DNA from: Sitta carolinensis
Taxonomy: Eukaryota > Chordata > Aves > Passeriformes > Sittidae
Direction: 5' to 3'
Assembly (NCBI GenBank): GCA_032173965.1
Contig: JAVUNC010000015.1
Coordinates: 1,113,242-1,177,241 of the forward strand
DNA length: 64,000 nt
Shown: positions 56,146 to 64,000 of the stretch, in pieces
Layout of the letters: every line of letters begins with the position of its first letter
Numbering within the stretch: position 1 is the stretch's first letter
The notes under the pieces: generated by a model
Databases searched by the model: none
Seen by the model: the letters and a program-made list of their open reading frames with translations, nothing else
What the model was told of the DNA's origin: nothing
Position numbers and translations under genes: made by a program

Positions 56146-56287
56146 CTTATCGCGGTCCCTATCGCGATCCCGGTCGCTGCCGCCGTCCCTGTCGCGGCTC
56201 CTATCGCGACTGGGATCGCTGCCGCGGTCGCTGTCGCGGCTCCTGTCGCGATCCCGGTGGCTGTCCCGGCGCGCTGTCGCGATAGCC
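56146..56287. repeat. C3: TCGCGA-rich short repeat in C3 5' UTR
   Basis: Units around TATCGCGATCCCGGTCGCTG and TGTCGCGGCTCC fill the 140 bp up to the C3 ATG. Very high CpG density. Antisense it reads as an RDRDRS-type frame, considered an artefact. Confidence 0.85.
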
Positions 56288-56367
56288 ATGGGGGCTCCGG
56301 CGTTGCGCCCCCTCCTCTTCTTCTTCTGCCTCCTGGTGCTGCTCGGGACCCCCGCCCGCGGACAGAT
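56288..56367 (+). CDS. C3: C3 exon 1, signal peptide
   Basis: Encodes [20 protein letters not shown] then TPARGQ: a short N-region, a hydrophobic core [11 protein letters not shown] and a small-residue cleavage region. Ends GACAGAT/GTGAGT, phase 2. The ATG is the only one upstream in this frame. Confidence 0.95.
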
Positions 56368-59300
56368 GTGAGTGATTGGGACCCCCCCCAAATCACCCAT
56401 GGGACCCCCACTCGTGGGACCCCCAATCCCCCAATCCATGGGACCCCCCCAAATCACTCCATGGGACCCCCCCAAACCAACCCACCCATGGGACCCCCCC
56501 AAATCAACCCATGGGACCCCCCAAACCCACCCACCCATGGGACCCCCACCCCAAATCAACCCATGGGACCCCCAATCTCCCAATCCATGGGAACCCCCCA
56601 AATCACCCACCCATGGGACCCCCACCCCAAATCAACCCATGGGATCCCCCCAAATCACCCAACCATGGGACCCCCACCACAAATCACCCATGGGACCCCC
56701 CAAATCACCCATGGGACCCCCCCGAAATCACCCATGGGACCCCCACCCTAAATCAACCCATGGACCCCCACTTATGGGACCCCCCACCCATGGGAACCCC
56801 GGCAAATCACCCATGGGACCCAAGGTGGTTTGGGACAGATTTTGGGGTTTTGGTCCTTTGAGGCAAATTTTGGGGTTTCTGTACCATGCAAGTTCCCCAC
56901 GTTGGTTTGGGACAGATTTTGGGTTTTCTGGTTCTCTGAGGACCTCAAGATGTTTTGGGACAGATTTTGGGGTTTGGGTCCTTTGAGGTCAAATTTTGGG
57001 TTCTGATTGCTTGAGGTCCTCTAGGTGTTTTGGTCAGATTTGGGGTTTCTGTTCCTGTGAGTTCCCCAGATATTTTTTGGGTCAGATTTTGTAGTTTCTG
57101 TTTCCTGTGAGTTCCTCAAAGTGATGGACAATTTGAGTTGGTGATTCCCAAAGTTTTTGGGACAGATTTTGGGGTTCTGGGTCCTTTGAGGTCAAATTTT
57201 GGGTTCTGATGTGTATCCTCAAGTTTTTTGGGGGACAGATTTTGGAGTTCTGGTTCCTGTGAGTTCCTCAAGTGTTTGGGTCAGATTTTGGGGTTTTTGG
57301 GTCCTTTGAGGTCAAATTTTGGGGTTTTGGTGCTGTGAGGTCCCCAAGTGTTTTTGGGCAGATTTGGGGTTTTTGGGTGATCAAGTCCCAAGATGTTTTT
57401 GGGACAGATTTGGAGTTTCCTTTGAGGTCAAATTTTGGGTTCTGATTTCTATGAGGTCCTCAAGGTGGTTTTGGGTCAGATTTTGGAGTTTCTGATTCCT
57501 GTGAGTTCCTCAAGTTTTTTGGGTCAGATTTGGAGTTTCTGTTCCTGTGAGTTCCTCAAAGTGGTTTTGGGACAGATTTGGAGTTCTGATTCCTGTGAGT
57601 TCCCAAAGTTGTTTGGGACAGATTTGGGGTTTTGGGTCCTTTGAGGTCAAATTTTGGGGTTTTGGGGTGCTGTGAGGTCCGCAAGATGTTTTCTGGGACA
57701 GATTTTGGGGTTTTTGGGTACTCAGAGGTCCTCAAGGTGGTTTTTGGGACAGATTTTGGGTTTTCTGGTTCCTGTGAGTTCCCCAAGATATTTTTTGGGT
57801 CAGATTTTGGAGTTTCTGTATCCTGTGAGTTCCCCGAGATGTTTTTGGGTCAGATTTTGTAGTTTCTGATTCCTGTGAGTTCCTCAAAGTGGTTTTGGGA
57901 CAGATTTTGGGGGTTCTGGGTCCTTTGAGGTCAAATTTTGGGGTTTCTGGATCCTGTGAGGTCCTCAAGATGTTTTCTGGGACAGATTTTGGGGTTTCTG
58001 ATTGCTGTGAGGACCTCAAAGTGGTTTTGGGGACAGATTTTGGTGTTTCTGAATCCTGTGAAATTCCCAAGGTGTTTCTGGGACAGATTTTGGGGTTTCT
58101 GGGTTCTGTGAGTTCCCCAAGATGTTTTTGGGTCAGATTTTGGAGTTTCTGTTTCCTGTCAGTTCCCCAAGGTGGTTTTGGGACAGATTTTGGGGGTTCT
58201 GGATCCTGTGAAATTCCCAAGGTGCTTCTGGGACGGATTTTGGGGTTTATGAATTCCTGCGAATTCCTCAAAGTGGTTTTGGGCCAGATTTCTTTTATTT
58301 TCTGGGTCCTTTGAGGTCCCCAAGATGATATAGGGACAGATTTTGGGTTTTCTGGGTTCTCTGAGTTCCCCAAGGTGGTTTTGGGACCGATTTTGGACTT
58401 TCTGGTTCCTTTGAGTTCCCCAAGATGTTTTGGGACAGATTTTGTTTTTTCCGAGCCTCCTGACCACCCCGTGGTGTCCCCCCCAGGGTGACCATGGTGG
58501 CCCCGGCCGTGCTGCGGCTGGAGACGGACGAGCTGGTGGTGCTGTGGGGACAGAGTTCGGGGTTCTGGGGTGCTTTGAGGTCCCCAAGATGTTTTTTGGG
58601 ACAGATTTTGGGGTTTCTGGGTTCTCTGAGGACCTCAAAGTGGTTTTGGGGACAGATTTTGGGGTTTATGGATCCTGTGAGTTCCCCAAAGGTGGTTTTG
58701 GGACAGATTTTGGGTTTTCTGGGACCTTTGAGGACCAAATTTTGAAATTTTGGGTGCTGTGAGTTCCCCAAGGTGGTTCTGGGACCGAATTTGGAGATTC
58801 TGGGTCCTGTGAGTTCCCCAAGGTGGTTTTGGGACAGATTTTGGGGTTTATGAGTCCTGTGATGTCCTCAAGATGTTTCTGGGACAGATTTTGTTTTTTC
58901 CGAGCCTCCTGACCACCCCGTGGTGTCCCCCCCAGGGTGACCATGGTGGCCCCGGCCGTGCTGCGGCTGGAGACGGACGAGCTGGTGGTGCTGCAGGCGC
59001 CCGGGCTGAGCGCGGCCACCGAGGCCGAGTTGAAGGTCCAGGACTTCCCACAGAAGGACCGGGTGCTCTTCAAGCGCAACGTGGCCCTGAGCCCGGCCGA
59101 GGGCATGATGGCCACGGTCCCCATCAAGGTCTGGTGTCACCAGCTCCTGTCCCTGTTGTCACCACCCCCAGGGTCGTTGTCCCAGCGGTCGTTGGGGGAA
59201 ACTGAGTCCGGACCCTGGACCGGGGCTTGGGGAATTGCCCAGGGGGTGGGGACAGAGGACGGGTGGTCACTCGTGGTGGTTGTGGGTGTGTCCCCGATGT

Positions 59301-62300
59301 CCCCCCTAGATGTCGCCCCAATGTCCCCCTAAATGTCCTCCTGTCCCCCCAGATGTGCTCAGTGTCCCCCAATGTCCACCAGATGTCCCCAAATGTCCCT
59401 TGTCCCTCAGATGTCCCCAGTGTCCACCAGATGTCCCCAATGTCCACCAGATGTCTCTAATGTCCCCCAATGTCCTCTCTCTGTCCCCAGTGTCCCCATT
59501 GCCCACAATGTCCCCTCACCCCACAAATGTCCCCAATGTCTCCAACATCCCCTGTCCCCCCACAATGTCCCCAATGTCCCCCAGATGTCCCAAACATCCC
59601 CTGTCCCCCACAATGTCCCCAATGTCCCCAATGTCCCCCATGTCCCCAATGTCCCCAATGTTCCCTCTCCCCCCAAATGTCCTCCATGTCCCCGATGTCC
59701 CCACTGTCCCCAAATGTCCCCAATGTCCACCCAATGTCCCCTCACTCCCCAATGTCCCCAACACCTCCAATGTCCCCAATGTCCCTCTGTCCCAGGGTCA
59801 AGTGACACTGTCCCCATGTCCCCAGTGTCCCCAATGTCCCCACTGCCCCCGCTGTCCCCAATGTCCCCAATGCCCCCAACGTTCCCAATGTCCCAAATGT
59901 TCCCAAATGTCCCCGCTGTCCCCACTGTCCCCAAATGTCCCCAATATCCCCAATGTCCCCAATATCCCCAATGTCCACCAGATATCCCCAAATGTCCCCC
60001 AATGTCCCCAACGCCCCCCAGTGTCCCCTCACCCCCCAATGTCCCCGCTGTCCCCAATGTCCCCGTTGTCCCCAACGCCCCCAATATCCCCAAATGTCCT
60101 CAATGTCCCCAATGTCCCCGGTGTCCCCGCAGGTGCCCGCCCGGCTGCTGCCGCCGGCGCGGGGGAAGCAGTTCGTGGTGCTGACGGCGCAGGTGGCGCA
60201 GGTGACGCTGGAGAAGGTGCTGCTGGTGTCCCTGCAGAGCGGCCACATCTTCGTGCAGACCGACAAACCCATCTACACCCCCGGGGCCACCGGTGAGGGC
60301 ACACCTGGGCACACCTGGGGACACCTGGGCACACCTGGGAACTCCTGGGAACTCCTGGGAACACCTGGGCACTCCTGGGGACACCTGGAGACAGCTGGGG
60401 ACACCTGGGGACACCTGAGTGACACCGGGGACACCTGGGCACTCCTGGGGACAGCAGGGGACAGCGGGGGACACCTGGGGACACCTGGGGACACCTGGGG
60501 GCTGGGGACACCTGGGGACATCTGGGCACTCCTGGGAACTTCTGGGGACACCTGGGGACACCTGGGCACACTGGGGACACCTGGGGGCTGGGACACCTGG
60601 GGACACTGGGCACTCCTGGGAACTTCTGGGGACACTGGGACACCTGGCACACCTGGGGACACCTGGGCACTCCTGGGAACTTCTGGGGACAGCTGGAGAC
60701 ACCTGGGAACACCTGGGGACGCCTGGGGACACCTGGGGACAGCTAGAGACACCTGGGGATACCTGGGCACACCTGGGGACACCTGGGGACACCTGGGGAC
60801 AGCAGGGGACAGCAGGGGACACCTGGGGGGTGGAAACACCTGAGAACATCTGGGGTCTCCTGGGGACATCTGGGGATAGCAGGGCACACCTGGGCACACC
60901 TGGGGACACGTGGGGAGAGCAGGGGACACTGAGGGGATGGAGACACGTGGGGACACCTGGGAACGGGGACACCTGGGGGGCTGGGGACACCTGAAAACAC
61001 CTGGGGACACCTGGGGGCAGCAGGGGACACCTGGAGACAGGGGGGGACACCTGGGTGGCTGAGGACACCCCCGGGGCCACTGGTGAGGGGACACCTGGGG
61101 ACACCCAGAGACACCTGGGGACATTGAGGGGATGGCGTGTCCCCACCCTGTCCCCCGTGTTCCCACCTTGTCCCTGGTGTCACCAGATGTCCCCCAGGTG
61201 TGCTCCCCACCCTGTCCCCAGGTGTCCCCAGTGGTCCTCAATGGTCCCCAGGTGTCCCCAGTGGTCCCCAGGTGTCCCCAGGTGTCCCCTCTCACCTTGT
61301 CCCCATTGTCCCCTCCCAGTCCTCTGCCGCCTCTTCACCGTGGACCACCTCATGCAGCCGGTGGCCAGGACAGTCGTCGTGGAGGTCAAGGTGGGTGCCC
61401 TCAGGTGACACGGAGGTGACACAGAGGTGACACAGAGGTGACACCAGGTGCCACCCCTGCCACCGTGTCCCCCTCAGACGCCCGACAACGTCATCGTCAA
61501 ACAAGTCCCGGTGTCGTCCCCGATGAAAACCGGCATCCTGTCCCTCAACCACAACCTGCCCGAGGTTGTCAGGTGGGTTGTCACCTCCACCCTGGTGGTG
61601 GCCTTGGGGACACCACCCTGGTGGTGCTTGTCCCCCCCTCATTGTCCCCTCCCCTCTTCCAGCCTGGGCACCTGGACGATTTCGGCCAAGTTCGAGGATT
61701 CTCCGGATCAGGTGTTCAGCGCCCAGTTCGAGGTCAAGGAATACGGTGGGTGCTGGGGGAGGTGACAACAAAGGGGTGATGGTGTCACCTGGTGTCACCT
61801 GGTGTCACTTGGTGTCACCCGGTGTCACCCCCCCGCAGTGCTGCCGAGCTTCGAGGTGGCCTTGGAGCCCGAGGAGAAGTTCCTGTACATCGACCGCCAG
61901 GAGGATTTCCGGGTGTCCATCCTGGCCAGGTGACCACGGAATTGTCACCTTTGGGGTGACACCTGAGTGGGGGGACAGGGGGACAGGGGACAGCTCGGCT
62001 GTGCTGGTGTCCCTGGGGGGTGGCACGGGGACAGGGGTTCACCAGTGTCACCAGTGTCCTCCCAGTGTCACCAGCGTCCCGTGTCCCCTGTCCCTGGGGT
62101 GGCATGGGGACAGGTTGGAGGTGGTGGGAAGGGGACACAGGGTGACATCAGTGGTGGCGGTGACAGGGGTGGTGACACTGGTGACACGGTGACACAATGA
62201 CATGGGGATAACGGTGACACGGTAACACTGACAGAGTGACACACAGTGACACATGGTGACACAGTGACATGGTGACACTGACACAGTGACACAGTGACAG

Positions 62301-63605
62301 TGATAGAGTGACACTGTGACACAGTGACACAGTGACACAATGACGAGTGACACAGGACACACAGTGACACTGACCCAGTGACACAGTGACAGTGACACAC
62401 AGTGACACGGTGACACGGCGACAGAGTGACACTGACAGAGTGACACACAGTGACACTGTAACACAGTGACACACGTGACACAGTGACACTGACAGAGTGA
62501 CACTGACACGTACACAGTGACACCGTGACACGTGACCCAGTGATGCACGGTGAACTGACACTGGTGAACACAAGACATGGTGACAAGTGACAAGTGACAC
62601 GTGACACACAGTGACACTGACAGTGACACAGTGACCACTGACACGTGACAACGTGTGACACAGTGACACACGGTGACACAGTACACGTGACACACAGTGA
62701 CACAGGTGACACAGTGAACTGGCACGGTGCACACTGAACACAGGTGACACGACAGAGTGACATGCATGACACAGTGACACAGTGACACAGGTGACACACG
62801 TGACACAGTGACACACAGTGACATGGTGACACAGTGACAATGGAACAGTGACACAGTGACACAGTGAATGACACACGTGACACAGTGACACGTGACACAC
62901 GTGACACACACAGTGACACATGACACACTGGTGACACAGGTGACACGGTGACACACAGTGAAACTGACAGAGTGACATGCACTGACACAGTGACACACGG
63001 TGACACTGGTGACAACGGTGACACGGTGACACAGTGACACTGACAAGTGACAATGCACTGACACAGTGACACACGGTGACACGGTGACACGGTGACACAG
63101 TGCACTGCAGAGTGACATGCACTGACACAGTGAACACGTGACACGGACACGTGACACAGTGACACTGACAGAGTGACATGCACACACGACACACGGTGAC
63201 ACGGTGACACGGTGACACACAGTGACACTGACAGAGTGACATGCACTGACACAGTGACACACGGTGACACGGTGACACGGTGACACACAGTGACACTGAC
63301 AGAGTGACATGCACTGACACAGTGACACACGGTGACACGGTGACACGGTGACACACAGTGACACTGACAGAGTGACATGCACTGACACAGTGACACACGG
63401 TGACACGGTGACACGTGACACAGTGACACTGACAGAGTGACATGCACTGACACAGTGACACACGGTGACACAGTGACACGGTGACACGGTGTCCGTCCCC
63501 AGGTACCTGTACGGGAAGCGCCTGGAGGGCACGGCCTTCGTGCTCTTCGGGGTCATGGTGGACGACGAGAAGAAGAGCATCCCCCAGTCCCTGCGGCGCG
63601 TGGTG
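56288..63605 (+). CDS. C3: Complement component C3, exons 1-8 (5' part, runs off the right edge)
   Basis: Central complement protein, secreted and cleaved to C3a and C3b. Coding exons: 56288-56367, 58936-59128, 60133-60292, 61320-61390, 61478-61572, 61663-61745, 61839-61929, 63503-63605. All eight join in frame (lengths 80, 193, 160, 71, 95, 83, 91, 103) with GT-AG junctions and no frame break. They encode a hydrophobic signal peptide, then the first beta-chain macroglobulin domains: [36 protein letters not shown] and [13 protein letters not shown] are family landmarks. C3 rather than C4, C5 or alpha-2-macroglobulin is supported by the QSG.IFVQTDK.IYTPG and YLYGK..EGTAFV.FG wording and by VAV1 as neighbour. 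The thioester region lies beyond the window. Confidence 0.97.
56376..56820. repeat. CCCATGGGACCCCCCAAATCA array (C3 intron 1)
   Basis: About 20-30 bp units; CCCATGGG and CCATGG are palindromic. C-rich on the plus strand. Confidence 0.92.
56821..58930. repeat. TTTTGGGACAGATTTTGGGGTTTCTGG array (C3 intron 1)
   Basis: About 2 kb of roughly 60-65 bp units: GTGAGTTCCCCAAGGTGGTT, TTGGGACAGATTTTGGGG, TTCTGGGTCCT. The last 0.45 kb carries a copy of the exon 2 start. Confidence 0.92.
58441..58544 (+). repeat. C3: Copy of C3 exon 2 acceptor and first 57 bp
   Basis: Identical over about 100 bp to 58,890-58,993: CCCCCCAG acceptor, then the bases for [19 protein letters not shown]. It breaks off into TGGGGACAGAG. 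Offset 449 bp. Confidence 0.92.
58936..59128 (+). CDS. C3: C3 exon 2, first macroglobulin domain
   Basis: 193 bp, CCCCAG acceptor, ATCAAG/GTCTGG donor. Encodes [40 protein letters not shown] and further to VPIK. Preferred over the 58,487 copy because only this one continues as C3. Confidence 0.95.
59285..60130. repeat. AATGTCCCCAATGTCCCC array (C3 intron 2)
   Basis: 9-11 bp units, C-rich on the plus strand, ending at the exon 3 acceptor. The preceding 59,129-59,285 is unique with nothing recognised. Confidence 0.92.
60133..60292 (+). CDS. C3: C3 exon 3, MG1-MG2
   Basis: 160 bp, CCCGCAG acceptor, GCCACCG/GTGAGG donor. Encodes [20 protein letters not shown], then [22 protein letters not shown]. 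Confidence 0.97.
60295..61130. repeat. GGGGACACCTGGGGACACCTGG array (C3 intron 3)
   Basis: 11-bp units, G-rich on the plus strand, opposite in bias to intron 2. Blocks of about 80-100 bp recur (60,480-60,560 versus 60,580-60,680). It contains a copy of the exon 3 donor near 61,065. Confidence 0.92.
61065..61090 (+). repeat. C3: Copy of C3 exon 3 end and donor
   Basis: ACACCCCCGGGGCCACTGGT followed by GAGGGG repeats the end of exon 3 and its donor with one change, 790 bp downstream inside the intron 3 array. Confidence 0.85.
61131..61319. repeat. GTGTCCCCAGTGGTCCCCAG short array
   Basis: 10-15 bp C-rich units leading into the exon 4 acceptor. Confidence 0.8.
61320..61390 (+). CDS. C3: C3 exon 4, MG2
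   Basis: 71 bp, CTCCCAG acceptor, GTCAAG/GTGGGT donor. With the preceding G it encodes [20 protein letters not shown] and VEVK. Confidence 0.96.
61478..61572 (+). CDS. C3: C3 exon 5, MG2
   Basis: 95 bp, CCCTCAG acceptor, GTCAG/GTGGGT donor. Encodes [20 protein letters not shown] and [11 protein letters not shown]. Confidence 0.95.
61663..61745 (+). CDS. C3: C3 exon 6, MG2
   Basis: 83 bp, CTTCCAG acceptor, TACG/GTGGGT donor. Encodes [20 protein letters not shown] then QFEVKEY. Confidence 0.97.
61839..61929 (+). CDS. C3: C3 exon 7, MG2-MG3
   Basis: 91 bp, CCCGCAG acceptor, GCCAG/GTGACC donor. Encodes [20 protein letters not shown] and EDFRVSILA. Confidence 0.97.
62150..63495. repeat. GTGACACAGTGACACGGTGACA array (C3 intron 7)
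   Basis: 1.35 kb of GTGACA hexamer-based units. The right half shows a higher-order period of about 60-69 bp marked by GAGTGACATGCACTGACACA near 63,114, 63,237, 63,306, 63,374 and 63,438. The preceding 61,930-62,150 is unique. Confidence 0.94.
63503..63605 (+). CDS. C3: C3 exon 8, MG3
   Basis: 103 bp, CCCCAG acceptor, GTGGTG/GTGAGC donor. Encodes [20 protein letters not shown], then [14 protein letters not shown]. Last C3 exon in the window. Confidence 0.96.
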
Positions 63606-63614
63606 GTGAGCACG

Positions 63615-64000
63615 GCTGTCCCCAGCACTGTCACTGTCACCAGCACTGCCACCAACCCTGTCCCCAACCCTGGAACTGTCACCAACCCCAGCACTCCAAC
63701 CCCAGCACTGCCACCAACCCTGTCCCCAACCCGGAACTGTCCCCAACCTCAGCACTCCAACCCCGGAACTGTCACCAACCCACTGTCCCCAACCGGACTG
63801 TCACCAACCCTGCCTCCAACCCCAGAACTTCACCAACCCTGTCCCCAACCCTGGAACTGTCACCAACCTCAGCACTCCAACCCGAGAACTGTCACCAACC
63901 CTGTCCCCAACCTCAGCACTCCAACCCCAGAACTGTCACCAACCCCAGCACTGTCCCCAACACTGTCACCAACCCTGTCCCTGTCCTAACCCCATCCCCA
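63615..64000. repeat. CACCAACCCTGTCCCCAACC array (C3 intron 8)
   Basis: Units of about 20-30 bp (AACCCCAGCACTGTCACC) running off the right edge. Confidence 0.9.

Noticed and set aside
56106..56625. Minus-strand RDRDRS-repeat frame (splicing-factor-like)
   Set aside because: Antisense of the TCGCGA repeat and of the C3 signal exon; no further exon or conserved domain.

Overview
The window reads as vertebrate nuclear DNA, most probably from a GC-rich bird microchromosome (a chicken chromosome 28-like segment). Evidence: two vertebrate immune genes are recognisable exon by exon, VAV1 on the minus strand and complement C3 on the plus strand. They are embedded in introns made almost entirely of private minisatellites. 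No prokaryotic or viral gene was seen. The species call is inference; the gene calls rest on exon-by-exon peptide and splice-site matches.

Layout. Positions 1-5,778 hold the last two visible exons of a plus-strand C-type lectin-like gene (3,904-3,985 and 5,653-5,778, ending in TGA) inside large arrays. VAV1 occupies 7,847-52,907 on the minus strand. All 27 coding exons expected from mammalian VAV1 can be placed, from the initiator ATG at 52,907 to the TGA at 7,847, with a candidate poly(A) signal at 6,938-6,943. The order is CH, acidic tyrosine region, DH, PH, C1, SH3, SH2, SH3. An intergenic interval of 3.4 kb follows (52,908-56,287), with CAGGTG-rich arrays at both ends and a CpG-rich candidate C3 promoter. 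C3 starts at ATG 56,288 on the plus strand; exons 1-8 (signal peptide and first part of the beta chain) end at 63,605 and the gene runs off the right edge. VAV1 and C3 are divergent, and VAV1 and the lectin gene are convergent.

Almost all non-coding DNA is tandem repeat. Each intron has its own unit: TATACTGG at the left edge, a 31-mer with a YY1-like core in intron 17, a 6.2-kb GGGTCATTT array in intron 9, a 1.45-kb pure CT tract in intron 23, a higher-order repeat in intron 5, and others. The most striking feature is that at least eight arrays contain copies of the neighbouring exon edge together with its splice donor or acceptor (VAV1 exons 6, 9, 10, 23, 25, 26; C3 exons 2 and 3). The copies always lie on the intron side of the genuine exon. 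This looks like minisatellite growth seeded at splice junctions, and it creates ladders of decoy splice sites.

A second theme is that several VAV1 exons (8, 9, 10, 12, 17, 23, 24, 25, the exon 3/4 junction) and the lectin exon show one- or few-base discrepancies, mostly losses, many in G or C runs. C3 exons 1-8 and the other VAV1 exons are intact. I favour consensus errors in a hard-to-sequence region over gene decay, but the sequence alone cannot settle it. The very long open frames (up to about 900 codons) are products of repeat periodicity and are not annotated as genes.
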